DNA of 64,000 nt from JAGVSR01 sp963786675 (GCA_963786675.1 CAWAZY010000006.1:158972-222971); one strand, 5' to 3'. Shown: positions 39,035-48,301, counted from the first letter of the stretch. The notes: generated from the letters alone by a model not told the origin. A program made the numbers and translations.

Positions 39035-39550
39035 TCAATGGACCGGCGTGGCTGTGGGGCTCTCGCTCCGGCCTGCAGGGACGGGAACCGGTTCGGAAAC
39101 GCGCGACAGGGAGCCGTCGATGTCGCGCAGCTCCTCTAGAACAACAGACAAGCGCGCCGTAATCCGCCGCACGAAATGATCGGCCAGGGCGCTGTCTTCG
39201 GCCATTTGGCTGTGCACTTCTTCGCGGGCGATGCGCAGCGCGCGCACCGGCCCCCGCGCGATGATGGTCGATGAGGCCCGCGTCTCGATCAGCATGGCCA
39301 TTTCAGCCAGGATGGCACCGGCAGGAATGGGCTGTGCGGGCTCATTGAGGCCGGGTCCCGAAATCCGTACCGCGTCTCCCGAAACAATGATCACCGCCGC
39401 ATCCGCGTCCGCGTCTTCGGTCAGGATGACGTCGCCCTGCTTGTAGACGACCCGGTAGGCCCGGCGCGCGATCTCGGTAATCTGCAGCGGCCGCAGACCC
39501 TGAAAGATCTCGAGCTGCAACAGCGGCTTTACGAAAGCATCGATGGCCAT
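39035..39550 (-). CDS. Cyclic nucleotide-binding domain protein without DNA-binding domain
   Basis: 171 residues from ATG 39550; the frame extends 58 codons further up but those residues lack family features. One cNMP-binding/CAP effector beta-roll (residues about 8-125): LEIFQGLRPLQITEIARRA, YKQGDVILTEDADADAAVIIVSGDAVRI, and AGAILAEMAMLIETRASSTIIARGPVRALRI (phosphate-binding-cassette region, with EMAML and RASS in place of the classical GE..RxA). No HTH follows; the tail is Pro/Ser/Thr-rich. Same strand and 180 bp downstream of the response regulator. Likely a ligand sensor, partner unknown. Confidence 0.82.
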   Translation of the reverse strand: MAIDAFVKPLLQLEIFQGLRPLQITEIARRAYRVVYKQGDVILTEDADADAAVIIVSGDAVRISGPGLNEPAQPIPAGAILAEMAMLIETRASSTIIARGPVRALRIAREEVHSQMAEDSALADHFVRRITARLSVVLEELRDIDGSLSRVSEPVPVPAGRSESPTATPVH

Positions 39551-39734
39551 AGCCAATAATTCCCCGGACCTGCGCGTCGAAAAGGCCCGCAACGCAGGCC
39601 CTGGCGCAGACGCTCGGCTGATTCGCCTGAGGGGGTCCAGGGGGCTGTGGATGGCCCTGGGGATAGTCAGTGAGTCATTTATCTGAGCACGGATTGCGCG
39701 CCGGTCTTTGGCCCCGTGGCGCACACGCGAGAAC

Positions 39735-40418
39735 TCACGGGACGAGCTTGTACCCGCCGCTTTCAGTAATCAGGATTTCCGCGTTGGAGGGGTCTTTTTC
39801 GATCTTTTGGCGCAAGCGGTAGATGTGGGTTTCAAGCGTGTGCGTCGTCACGCCGGCATTGTAGCCCCACACTTCCAGAAGCAGCGTCTCGCGCGGCACC
39901 ACCTTGTCCCCGGCGCGGTAGAGGTACTTCAGGATCGAGGTTTCCTTCTCCGTCAGCCGGATTTTTCCTCCCTTCTCGTCGGCTAGCAGTTTGGCGGCCG
40001 GTTTGAACGAGTAGGGTCCGATCGAGAAGACGGCGTCTTCGCTTTGCTCGTGCTGCCGCAACTGCGCGCGGATGCGCGCCAGGAGCACGGCGAACTTAAA
40101 TGGCTTGGTCACGTAATCATTGGCGCCCGAATCGAGACCCAGGATCTGGTCGGCATCGAAATCGTTCGCCGTCAGCATGATGATCGGTGACTTGAAGCCG
40201 GACTTGCGCAACTGCTTCACCGCTTCGCGCCCGTCCATGTCGGGCAGGTTCACGTCGAACACCAACAGATCGGGCAGGTCGGACTTCGCGCGCTCAAGGC
40301 CCCGCGTCGCGGTATTGGCGTCGGTCACCTCGAACTCGTCGTAGAGGGCCAGCTGGTCTTTAAGCGACCCGCGCAAATCCTCGTCGTCGTCCACGAGCAG
40401 GATCCGGCGTGCAGTCAT
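39735..40418 (-). CDS. OmpR/PhoB-type response regulator
   Basis: 227 residues. Receiver domain about 1-120: acidic pocket VDDDED (D10-D12), phospho-acceptor in LLVFDVNLPDMDG (about D54), T in MLTAND and K in VTKPFKFA. C-terminal winged helix about 130-227: LTEKETSILKYLYRAGDKVVPRETLLLEVWGYNAGVTTHTLETHIYRLRQKIE. Transcription regulator; no histidine kinase gene is adjacent, so its signal is unknown. Confidence 0.94.
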   Translation of the reverse strand: MTARRILLVDDDEDLRGSLKDQLALYDEFEVTDANTATRGLERAKSDLPDLLVFDVNLPDMDGREAVKQLRKSGFKSPIIMLTANDFDADQILGLDSGANDYVTKPFKFAVLLARIRAQLRQHEQSEDAVFSIGPYSFKPAAKLLADEKGGKIRLTEKETSILKYLYRAGDKVVPRETLLLEVWGYNAGVTTHTLETHIYRLRQKIEKDPSNAEILITESGGYKLVP

Positions 40419-40535
40419 TCGTGTCCTCTCAGTCCAAATTCGTCAGGTCATGCCGCCGCAGGATCGGCCACATGCAGGTGAAAGTCGGATAGTTTATGGG
40501 CAAAGCACACATGGCATGCCGGGACCTCCTGGAAA

Positions 40536-41071
40536 ATGATGAGAAACCGTCCCCAACGTCAACTGTTCGTGAAAGCCCTGTCAGCGAATTCGACGCGTGG
40601 CGTCCTGGTGTTGGGGGCGTGCGCCATCCCCTGTGCGGTGGGGCGGGCAGGCCGCCGCGCCCTCAAGCGCGAGGGCGACGGGGCGACGCCGCGGGGCGAT
40701 TTGGTTCTGGAGCGGGTGCTTTACCGGCCCGATCGGGGGCCGCGCCCCCAAACGGGTCTCCCGGTTGCGCCGCTGCGGCCCGGTGATGGATGGTGTGACG
40801 CCCCCTGTGATCGCAACTACAACCGGTCCGTTCGACATCCCTACCCGCGTCGGCCGAGGCCCTATGGCGTGCCGATGCGCTGTACGATGTGGTCGTTGTG
40901 CTGTCGCATAACCGCGTGCCGCGGGTGCGCGGGCGGGGTAGCGCCATTTTCCTCCATGTCGCGCGCGAGGGGTTCCAGCCGACCGAAGGCTGCATCGCGC
41001 TGCGGCCGGCGGATCTGCGCCGGCTGCTGCGCGAGCTGGCGCCGGGTGACAGCATTCGGGTGACGCTCTGA
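40536..41071 (+). CDS. L,D-transpeptidase (YkuD) family protein, frame broken near 40847
   Basis: The first frame carries the N-terminal part (KREGDGATPRGDLVLERVLYRPDRG, DGWCDAPCDRNYNRSVRHPYP), then the domain continues in the next frame as SAEALWRADALYDVVVVLSHNR and the active-site region LHVAREGFQPTEGCIALRPADLRRLL, with the catalytic Cys in TEGC. One base is missing at about 40847 (a G would restore PYPASAEALWR). About 178 residues in all. Members cross-link peptidoglycan or attach lipoproteins; no signal peptide is seen. It is the only -1 type break in the window. Confidence 0.8.
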
Positions 41072-41097
41072 CCAGTGGCGGGCCGGTAAAAGAAAAA

Positions 41098-41127
41098 GGG
41101 CCCAGAACGCGGTGGCGTTCCAGGCCC
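41098..41127 (-). terminator. Intrinsic terminator after amt (minus) and YkuD gene
   Basis: 13-bp stem (GGGCCCAGAACGC / GCGTTCCAGGCCC on the plus strand, two G-U pairs) with GGTG loop; on the minus strand followed by TTTTTCTTTTA. It separates the convergent genes. Confidence 0.88.
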
Positions 41128-41219
41128 AGGGAGGAGCACGTCTAGGGGAAGCTCGTGCTCGGGAGTTCGTCAGGCGAACCGCGGGGCACTGGTTGGCGCC
41201 CCGCGGCATCGCGGTCTGA

Positions 41220-42701
41220 TTAGTAGTTGTAGGCCCGCTCGCCGTGATCGGTGATGTCGAGACCCTCGCGCTCCTTCTCCTCGGCCGGACGCAGGCCGAC
41301 GACCATCTTGACCAGGAGCAGGATGATCAGCGTGCCGATACCGGTGAAGGCGATGGTGAAGCCAACGGCCTTGAGCTGCGCCATGACCTGGAAGGCCATG
41401 TCGTAGGGCGCCGTCGTCAGCTCGCCCGGCTTCGAGATGTAGTCGGGGATGCCCGAGCCACCGAAGTCCGGATTGATCAGGAAGCCCGTGGCGATGGCAC
41501 CGATGATGCCGCCAACGCCATGGATGCCGAACACGTCGAGACTGTCATCGTACCCGAACGCATGCTTGATGGCCGAGCAGAAGATGAAGCAGACGATACC
41601 GGCGACGAGGCCGAGGATGATCGAGCCGAATACGCCTGCGAAACCGCAAGCCGGCGTGATGGCCACGAGACCCGCGATGACGCCCGACACGAGGCCGAGA
41701 AGCGACGGCTTGCCCTTGGCGAGCCATTCCACCACCATCCAAGCCAAGGCCGCAGCTGCGGTGGCGAGGAAGGTGTTGATCATGACGACGCCGATCCAGC
41801 CATTGGCTTCCAGATTCGAGCCGACGTTGAAGCCGAACCAGCCAACCCACAGCAGGGCTGCGCCGATCATGCACATCACGAGCGAGTGCGGAGGCATGGC
41901 TTCCTTGCCGTAGCCGATGCGCTTGCCGAGCACGAGACAGGCCACCAGACCCGCGATGCCAGCGTTGATGTGAACGACGGTACCGCCGGCAAAGTCGAAG
42001 GCGCCCCACTTGAAGAGCAGGCCGGCATCATTGTTGATGGCGTCGAGAGCAGCCTGTGCGGCGATCTTGGCTTCGCCATCGGCGGCAGCAGCAACGGCCG
42101 CGGCCGCATTGCCAACCGCATCCGGACCCGCCCAGTACCAAACCATGTGCGCCATCGGGAAGTAGATGAACGTCACCCACAGCGCCATGAACAGAAGCAC
42201 GGCCGAAAACTTGATGCGCTCCGCAACCGCGCCCAGGATCAGCGCCGGTGTGATCGCGGCGAAGGTCATCTGGAAGCAGATGTAGACGTACTCGGGAATG
42301 TAGACCCCGTTCGAGAACGTGCCTGCGAGCGTCGATGAGTCGACGCCGTTGAGGAACGCCTTCGAGAAGCCGCCGACAAAGTCGTTCAGCGCGCCGCCGT
42401 TGGTGAAGGCCATCGAATAGCCATAGGTCACCCACAGCAGCATCACGAGGCACATGGTGGCGAAGACCTGCATGCACATCGAGAGCATGTTCTTGGTGCG
42501 CACCAGGCCGCCGTAGAACAGTGCGAGGCCGGGGACGGTCATGAGCAGCACGAGAACCGTGCAGAGCATCATGAAGGCCGTGTCGCCCTTGTCGGGTGTC
42601 GGTGGCGCGGCATCCTGGGCGAGAGCCGGAATCGCCATCAGCGCGAGCGCTGCTGCGGTGCCGACCAGGCGCCCTGTGCAACTGGGTAGTCGAAACGTCA
42701 T
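41220..42701 (-). CDS. amtB: Ammonium transporter (AmtB type) paired with glnK
   Basis: 493 residues. Cleavable signal peptide (LMAIPALAQDA near residue 29), as for E. coli AmtB. Eleven helices with Amt signatures: MLCTVLVLLMTVPGLALFYGGLVRTKNMLSMCMQ, FDFAGGTVVHINAGIAGL (first channel His), CMIGAALLWVGWFGFN and FGIHGVGGIIGAIATGFL (second His). An Ala-rich insert (VAAAADGEAKIAAQAALDAI, about residue 200) lengthens one loop. The Ala/Glu-rich end (EEKEREGLDITDHGERAYNY) is the PII-contacting tail. 52 bp after glnK, one operon. Confidence 0.95.
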   Translation of the reverse strand: MTFRLPSCTGRLVGTAAALALMAIPALAQDAAPPTPDKGDTAFMMLCTVLVLLMTVPGLALFYGGLVRTKNMLSMCMQVFATMCLVMLLWVTYGYSMAFTNGGALNDFVGGFSKAFLNGVDSSTLAGTFSNGVYIPEYVYICFQMTFAAITPALILGAVAERIKFSAVLLFMALWVTFIYFPMAHMVWYWAGPDAVGNAAAAVAAAADGEAKIAAQAALDAINNDAGLLFKWGAFDFAGGTVVHINAGIAGLVACLVLGKRIGYGKEAMPPHSLVMCMIGAALLWVGWFGFNVGSNLEANGWIGVVMINTFLATAAAALAWMVVEWLAKGKPSLLGLVSGVIAGLVAITPACGFAGVFGSIILGLVAGIVCFIFCSAIKHAFGYDDSLDVFGIHGVGGIIGAIATGFLINPDFGGSGIPDYISKPGELTTAPYDMAFQVMAQLKAVGFTIAFTGIGTLIILLLVKMVVGLRPAEEKEREGLDITDHGERAYNY

Positions 42702-42753
42702 GTGTGGTACTCCCCGTTCGTTTGGACGTGATGGTTCGTGGAGGAAAAGTCGA

Positions 42754-43092
42754 TCAGAGGGCCGCGTCGTCGGCTTCTCCGGTTCGGATGCGGACGGTGT
42801 TCTCGATGGGCGAGACGAAGATCTTTCCGTCGCCGATCTGTCCGGTCTTCGCGGCCTTGGTGATGGCCTCGATGGCCTTCGGCGCGAGGGCCGTCGGCAC
42901 GACGGTCTCGATCTTGACCTTGGGCAGGAAGCTGACGGCGTACTCGGCCCCGCGATAAATCTCGGTGTGGCCCTTCTGCCGTCCGTAACCCTTGACCTCG
43001 CTCACCGTCATGCCCTGCAGGCCCAGTTCGGTGAGGGCGGCACGGACCTCCTCCAGCTTGAATGGTTTGATGATTGCCGTGATCAGTTTCAT
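42754..43092 (-). CDS. glnK: Nitrogen regulatory protein PII (GlnK), copy 1
   Basis: 112 residues. Trimeric sensor of 2-oxoglutarate, ATP/ADP and glutamine (by uridylylation). MKLITAIIKPFKLEEVRAAL start, T-loop GHTEIYRGAEYAVSF with Tyr51 as the uridylylation residue, B-loop TGQIGDGKIFV and the C-terminal IRTGEADDAAL. The protein is identical to the second copy at 44885-45223; the genes differ at about nine bases by eye. A sigma-54-like promoter lies about 100 bp upstream. It controls the amtB that follows. Confidence 0.97.
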   Translation of the reverse strand: MKLITAIIKPFKLEEVRAALTELGLQGMTVSEVKGYGRQKGHTEIYRGAEYAVSFLPKVKIETVVPTALAPKAIEAITKAAKTGQIGDGKIFVSPIENTVRIRTGEADDAAL

Positions 43093-43190
43093 GTGAGCAC
43101 CCCCTTGCCATGGGTCGCGTTATGCCGTTTTCGAAAACAATCCGGCTGTACTCCTGACAGGCCGGACGCCCTATGGCGGGGAGCTACAGA

Positions 43191-43205
43191 TCAAGAGCTG
43201 TGCCA
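43191..43205 (-). promoter_or_regulatory. Sigma-54-like promoter of glnK copy 1
   Basis: On the minus strand TGGCAC-AGCTC-TTGA, matching -24/-12 spacing with one mismatch in the -12 (TTGC). 99 bp from the glnK ATG. An NtrC site could not be pinned down. Confidence 0.7.
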
Positions 43206-43333
43206 GACCTGGGAGTTTCCCCTAAGGGGTTGATTCAGCGGCTTAAAATTTAGCCAGTGCAGCTGAGAGCCTCGCCCGGCGGTGTTATTGCTGCTTAAAA
43301 AGCAGGCATTTAACGGGATATGCGCAAAAAAAA

Positions 43334-43367
43334 GGCTGGCCGCAGTCTCGACAGGACGCGGTCAGCC
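43334..43367 (-). terminator. Intrinsic terminator of the second glnK-amt operon
   Basis: On the minus strand GGCTGACCGC / GCGGCCAGCC (one mismatch), 14-nt loop, directly followed by TTTTTTTT. It isolates the 43.4-45.2 kb operon from the glnK-1 promoter. Confidence 0.85.
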
Positions 43368-43442
43368 AGTTGGGGGATTGGTCGAGAGGGAGAAGGTGTC
43401 CGGCGGCCCGCCCGAAGCCGGGCCGCCGGTGGTGCGGGGGAA

Positions 43443-44837
43443 CTAGATCCGCTGGCTGCCGGAGCCGAACTCCGGGTAGGCCTCAAGGCCGATCTCAGAC
43501 ATGTCGAGGCCCTGCATCTCTTCCTCCGGTGTCGGGCGCAGCCCGATGGTGAACTTCAAGAGCAGCCAAACCACGAGGCTGGACACGATCACCCAGGCGG
43601 CGACCGCTCCGACGCCGATGGCCTGCGCCATGAAGGTCGCGCCCGAGTTGGTCAGCGGCACGGCCATGGTGCCCCAGATGCCGGCGAAGAGGTGGACCGG
43701 AATGGCACCCACCACGTCGTCGATCCGCAGCTTGTCGAGCAGCGGAACCGCGAACACGACAATCACGCCGCCGATGCCGCCGACGATGATCGCCATGATT
43801 GGCGAGGGAGCCAGCGGTTCGGCCGTGATCGCGACAAGACCTGCCAGCGCGCCGTTGAGCGCCATGGTGATATCGATCTTGCCGTAGAACAGCTGGTTGA
43901 GGACGATCGCGGCCACCACGCCCGCGCATGCGGCGAGGTTGGTGTTGACGAAGATCCGCGACACCGACGAGGCGTCGGAGATCGAGCCGATGGCCAGCTG
44001 CGAACCGCCGTTGAAGCCGAACCAGCCGAGCCACAGGATAAACGTACCCAGCGTCGCCAGCGGAATGCTGGAAGCGGGCATCGCCGTCACCTTGCCGTCC
44101 GGACCGTAGCGGCCCAGCCGCGAGCCCAGCACGATGGCGCCGACGAGAGCTGCCCAGCCACCGACCGAGTGCACAACCGTCGATCCGGCGAAATCCTGGA
44201 ACTTGGCGCCAGCGAACGTCTCAATCCAGCTGCCGTCGGCTTCCGGAGAAAGCCAGCCGTAGCCCCACTTCCATGCACCCTGCACCGGGTAAATTACGCC
44301 GGTCATGATGACGACGAAGATGAGGAAGGGCCAGATCTTGATGCGTTCAGCCAGAGTGCCCGAAACGATCGAAGCGGTCGCGGCGCAGAACACCATCTGG
44401 AAGAACCAGTCCGAACCTGCCGCATAGCTGCCGCTGTCGGCGCCCGGGTCTGGAATGTCTTTCGGGGTGAAGGAGCCGAAATAGCCTCCCGCCACGCCGT
44501 CATACATCACGTTGTAGCCGACCGCCCAGAAGACGAGGCCAGCGATCGCGTAGAGCGCGATGTTCTTCGTGCACTGCATGCTCACGTTCTTGGAACGCAC
44601 CATGCCCGCTTCCAGCATGCAGAAGCCTGCCGCCATGAACATGACGAGGAAGCCGCCAACGAGAAAGAGAAGCGTATTGAAAACGTATTTGGCGGCTTCT
44701 CCGACTTCGGGAGGGGCGGCCGCTGCCGGTGCCGCATCTTGGGCCAGGGCTGGCATCGCGGCCATCAAGGGCAGTGCGGCGAGTGAGAGCGCAAGCGCCG
44801 CCCATCGGCCGGTGTTGGGTTGGGTTGAAAGTGTCAT
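43443..44837 (-). CDS. Ammonium transporter (Amt family), second glnK-linked copy
   Basis: 464 residues from ATG 44837 with a signal peptide (LPLMAAMPALAQDA). Helices and motifs: FMAAGFCMLEAGMVRSKNVSMQCTKN, WFFQMVFCAATASIVSGTLAERIK, FAGSTVVHSVGGWAALVGA (channel His), ILWLGWFGFNGGSQLA and IPVHLFAGIWGTMAV (second His). The FAGSTVVH form sets it apart from the 41.2-kb AmtB and closer to the one at 31.9 kb, so the two linked pairs are not a simple recent duplication of both genes. 47 bp after glnK copy 2. Confidence 0.94.
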   Translation of the reverse strand: MTLSTQPNTGRWAALALSLAALPLMAAMPALAQDAAPAAAAPPEVGEAAKYVFNTLLFLVGGFLVMFMAAGFCMLEAGMVRSKNVSMQCTKNIALYAIAGLVFWAVGYNVMYDGVAGGYFGSFTPKDIPDPGADSGSYAAGSDWFFQMVFCAATASIVSGTLAERIKIWPFLIFVVIMTGVIYPVQGAWKWGYGWLSPEADGSWIETFAGAKFQDFAGSTVVHSVGGWAALVGAIVLGSRLGRYGPDGKVTAMPASSIPLATLGTFILWLGWFGFNGGSQLAIGSISDASSVSRIFVNTNLAACAGVVAAIVLNQLFYGKIDITMALNGALAGLVAITAEPLAPSPIMAIIVGGIGGVIVVFAVPLLDKLRIDDVVGAIPVHLFAGIWGTMAVPLTNSGATFMAQAIGVGAVAAWVIVSSLVVWLLLKFTIGLRPTPEEEMQGLDMSEIGLEAYPEFGSGSQRI

Positions 44838-44884
44838 GTGTTGACTCCGATTGAGGTCTGCAAAAAACACTGCGAGGCGCCGCC

Positions 44885-45223
44885 TTACAGGGCCGCGTCG
44901 TCGGCTTCTCCGGTGCGGATGCGGACTGTGTTCTCGATGGGCGAGACGAAGATCTTTCCGTCGCCGATCTGTCCTGTCTTCGCGGCCTTGGTGATGGCCT
45001 CGATGGCCTTTGGCGCGAGGGCCGTTGGAACGACGGTCTCGATCTTGACCTTGGGCAGGAAGCTGACGGCGTACTCGGCCCCGCGATAAATCTCGGTGTG
45101 GCCCTTCTGCCGTCCGTAACCCTTGACCTCGCTCACCGTCATGCCTTGCAGGCCCAGTTCGGTGAGGGCGGCACGGACCTCCTCCAGCTTGAATGGTTTG
45201 ATGATTGCCGTGATCAGTTTCAT
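44885..45223 (-). CDS. glnK: Nitrogen regulatory protein PII (GlnK), copy 2
   Basis: 112 residues, amino acid sequence identical to copy 1 including the uridylylatable T-loop tyrosine and stop position. Nucleotide differences are nearly all synonymous and clustered at the gene's 3' half, while a stretch of about 160 bases in the middle is identical. Their transporter partners are clearly diverged, so the PII genes are being kept alike, probably by gene conversion. It is the first gene of the operon with the amt at 43443. Confidence 0.97.
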   Translation of the reverse strand: MKLITAIIKPFKLEEVRAALTELGLQGMTVSEVKGYGRQKGHTEIYRGAEYAVSFLPKVKIETVVPTALAPKAIEAITKAAKTGQIGDGKIFVSPIENTVRIRTGEADDAAL

Positions 45224-45322
45224 GTGAGCACCCCCTGTTGTTCAGTTGGTCTGCGGTCTGGCGACGGCCAAAACCGCAAGGGCGCTCCCAGGCCCCAGCC
45301 CGAAGAGCGCTCAGGGGGGAAG

Positions 45323-45337
45323 TCAAGTCCTGTGCCA
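45323..45337 (-). promoter_or_regulatory. Sigma-54-like promoter of glnK copy 2
   Basis: Minus strand TGGCAC-AGGAC-TTGA, the same element and same distance (about 100 bp) from the ATG as at copy 1. Sequence between promoter and gene is otherwise different. Confidence 0.72.
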
Positions 45338-45458
45338 GATCAGCAATATCTGGCTAGTGACTTGAATTACTTAGGATAAAGATTTCCCGCGTCCAACAGC
45401 AGCCGGCTGGCTGGGGTATTTTGTGCACAAAGAATGGGCGAGCAGCTTGGGTTGACTA

Positions 45459-46355
45459 TTATTTGACCACGAATGCGGTTGTGCGCTTCCGGATCAGCCC
45501 TTCTTGGGCAACGGAGGCAACGAGGCGGCCCTGCCGGTCAAAAAAACTGCCCCGGCAAAAGCCCCGTGCGGCTTCGGCGCTGGGGCTGTCTTGGACGTAG
45601 AGCAGCCAGTCATCGGCGCGGAATTCCCGGTGGAGCCATAGGGCATGGTCGAGGCTGGCCAGCTGAATATCGTTGTCGAACAAAAGCTTTCCGTGGGCAA
45701 TCAGGGCTGTGTCGAGCAGCGTGAAATCGGATGCATAGGCCAGCACGCAATGATGCAGCCGTGCGTCGTCCGGTAGGGTGCCGTTGGCGCGGATCCAGAC
45801 ATGTTGAACCGGGTCCGCCGGCGTGCGGCTGAGGTAACGGCTCAGATCGACGGGCTTCATTTCGATCGGGCGCTCGCGCTTCCAGTAGCTCTGCATGTTG
45901 ACGGGCAGCTGATCGACGAACTGCGCGAGGAGGTCCTGGGCATTGGGCAGGTCTTCCGGCGGCGGAACGTCAGGCATGGCGATCTGATGCGCGTAGCCCT
46001 CCTCCTGCTTGTGGAACGAGACGCTCATCGTGAAGATGATCCGGCCATGCTGAATGGCTTTGACCAGCCGGGTGGAAAAGCTGCCGCCGTCCCGGGTTCG
46101 CTCCACGTCGTAGATGATCGGGTGCGATGGGTCGCCGCCGAGGAGAAAATATCCATGCAGCGAATGGGCGGCGCGCGGATCGTCGATGGTGCGGCCGGCC
46201 GCGACGAGGGCTTGGCCGAGAACCTGGCCGCCGAAGACGCGCTGCCAGCCGTCCTGTGGGCTGCGGCCGCGAAACAGGTTCTGTTCCAGGCGCTCCAGAT
46301 CGAGAATGGACAGGAGCGCTTCAAGCGCCGGGGCAGGTTTTGACGGCGAAGACAT
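45459..46355 (-). CDS. tesB: Acyl-CoA thioesterase II
   Basis: 298 residues from ATG 46355 (MSSPSKPAPALEALLSILDLERLEQNLFRG). Double hot-dog fold hydrolase of acyl-CoAs: QRVFGGQVLGQALVAAGRTI (residues about 36-55), HSLHGYFLLGGDPSHPIIYDVERTRDGGSFSTR (about 64-96), ASLDHALWLHREFRADDWLLYVQDSP and ARGFCRGSFFDRQGRLVASVAQEGLIR, the typical TesB C-terminus. Its start is divergent from the UbiH-like gene. Confidence 0.95.
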   Translation of the reverse strand: MSSPSKPAPALEALLSILDLERLEQNLFRGRSPQDGWQRVFGGQVLGQALVAAGRTIDDPRAAHSLHGYFLLGGDPSHPIIYDVERTRDGGSFSTRLVKAIQHGRIIFTMSVSFHKQEEGYAHQIAMPDVPPPEDLPNAQDLLAQFVDQLPVNMQSYWKRERPIEMKPVDLSRYLSRTPADPVQHVWIRANGTLPDDARLHHCVLAYASDFTLLDTALIAHGKLLFDNDIQLASLDHALWLHREFRADDWLLYVQDSPSAEAARGFCRGSFFDRQGRLVASVAQEGLIRKRTTAFVVK

Positions 46356-46470
46356 GACGGAGCCAGTGCGCGATGCTAATGAAAAGCCAACAAAGCCATT
46401 GGCGAGGGGACATGCGGCCGTGTCAAGCGAGGACCAGCCGGCATTCCCCGCCGCACCGGAAGAAGCACTT

Positions 46471-47692
46471 ATGTTCGATGTCGTAATTTCGGGGGCAAGC
46501 GGTGCGGGGCTGGCCACGGCCTTGGCGCTCGCCGACTCTAGTGATGGGGCATTGCGGATCGCTCTTGTCGAACGCACGTGGCCTCCCGCCGCGGTACGGG
46601 GCGATGTGCGCGCCTATGCCATCTCCGCCGGGTCGCGTCATATGCTCGATCGGCTCGGGGTTTGGTCTGACGTTGGCGGATCAGGCGCAAGAGGTCCGCC
46701 GCATTGAAATAACAGACAGCAGTCTCGACGATGGCGTGCGTCCGGTTGTTCTGACCTACGACAACATGACCGGCGACGGCGAACCGGCGACCCACATCGT
46801 TCCTGGTGCCGCGGTGGTTTCCGCGCTGACGGTGCGGGTCGGTGGCGCGCCCTCGGTCGTCCGCTTTGCACCCGATGAGATCATCAGCGCGGACGCGACC
46901 GCACGCGGCGTCGATATCAGGCTGGGTAGCGGCCAGTCCGTGCAAGCGCGGCTGCTCGTTTCGGCGGAGGGCCGTCAGTCGCCGTTGCGTGACCGGGCGG
47001 GAATCAAAACCATCGGCTGGTCCTACGATCAGACTGGTATCGTCACCATCGTGGCTCATGAGCGTTCGCACGAGGCCACCGCTGTCCAGCACTTCCTCCC
47101 GGCGGGACCGTTCGCGATCCTGCCTTTGCCCGGCAATCGGTCGTGCATCACATGGAGCGAAACCGCCGCTGACGCGCGGCGCATTCTGGCACTTGATGAT
47201 GCGGGCTTCCTGAGCGAAGTGGAGCGGCGTTTCGGTGGACGGCTTGGCGCCCTGAGGCTCGATGGCGCACGCCAGTCGTGGCCGCTCGGCATGCACTTGG
47301 CGCGGAGCTACGTCGCCGAACGCTTCGCACTGATTGGTGACGCGGCCCACGGTGTGCACCCCATCGCGGGGCAGGGTCTCAATCTCGCGCTGCGCGATGC
47401 GGCGGCGCTGGCTGAGGTCGTCATGGACGCCGCGCGCCTGGGTCTCGATCCGGGCAATGCTGAAATCCTGAAGCGCTACGAGCGCTGGCGGCGGTTCGAT
47501 GGCGCGACGTCGACGGCGGCATTCGATGGCTTGAACCGCCTATTCTCGTCCGACAACCCCGTGCTGCGGGGCTTGCGCGATGCGGGACTTGGTGTCGTTG
47601 ACCGTCTGCCTGACGTGAAGCGGATGCTGGTCATCGAGGCGGCTGGGCTAACAGGTGATGTACCGCGGTTGTTGCGCGGCGAGGCGATCTGA
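46471..47692 (+). CDS. UbiH/UbiF/Coq6-family FAD monooxygenase, frame broken by one extra base near 46672
   Basis: Start ATG 46471 (MFDVVISGASGAGLATALAL, FAD loop). The first frame ends soon after MLDRLGVWSD; the next frame continues LADQAQEVRRIEITDSS to the end, with RLLVSAEGRQSPLR, the family FAD motif FALIGDAAHGVHPIAGQGLNLALRDAAALAE (about 285-315) and C-terminal helices. Removing one G at about 46672 gives about 406 residues. Probably one of the ring hydroxylases of ubiquinone synthesis; which carbon cannot be said. Both halves conserved. Confidence 0.87.
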
Positions 47693-47706
47693 ACTGCACG
47701 ATGCAG

Positions 47707-48301
47707 CTAGCGGACGCGGCCGGCCTCGCTCTGGCCCGGTTCGGTGGCGGATTGGGATTGCCGCGTCAGATAGCGGCCCCACTGGGCGTCGTAAGGGTGA
47801 ATTTCATCTGTTGGACCGTTGGGACCGACGAGCGCGCGGCCATCGTTGTGCCAGCGAAACAGTCCGCCTTCGAGATTGAAGACCGCCGTGGCGCCAGCTT
47901 CCTTGGCGAGGTCGGCGATGCGCGCGGCGAGGCGGGAGCTGCGCGACGCCGACGGAGCAATAGATCACGACGGTCCGGCCTTTCAGGTCTTCGCCAAAAC
48001 GGCGCCGGAAGGTCGAGGCCCAGATACCCGGATCGACGTGACGCGCACCGTCGATATGACTGACGGCGAATTCAGCGGCGGTTCGGGAATCGAAAACCAG
48101 CGGTGGTCTTGCCGCGACGAGCTGGGCTTCAAGCTCGTCGGGGCTCATGTGCTGGACATCGGCGTAGCTTTGGCGCACGTCCGCTTCGACTTTGGAAAGA
48201 TCATGCGCCGCGTCGGCAAAGACCGTCCCGGCTCCCGGCAGGCCAACCCAGACGCCGAGTACGAGGCAAAGGATGCGCAGGCCTTTCCACACCGATCTCA
48301 T
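47707..48301 (-). CDS. Rhodanese-domain exported protein, frame broken by one extra base near 47944
   Basis: ATG 48301 has a strong GGGGAGGAA site. Signal peptide ILCLVLGVWVGLPGAGTVFADA, then one rhodanese domain: LVFDSRTAAEFAVSHIDGARHVDP and VVIYCSVGV (active-site Cys), after which one extra G at about 47944 shifts the frame; the continuation reads RSSRLAARIADLAKEAGATAVFNLEGGLFRWHNDG to TAG at 47707. About 197 residues. Periplasmic sulfur-transfer or redox role inferred. The upstream rimM frame runs into this gene with no stop. Confidence 0.82.

Larger units (their letters stand above)
43093..43442. other. Intergenic region with glnK-1 promoter and amt-2 terminators
   Basis: 350 bp. From right to left it holds a GC-rich 11-bp hairpin (43400-43410/43419-43429), the T-rich terminator at 43334-43367, an AT-richer stretch at about 43230-43320 and the sigma-54-like element at 43191-43205. 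No gene. Confidence 0.7.
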
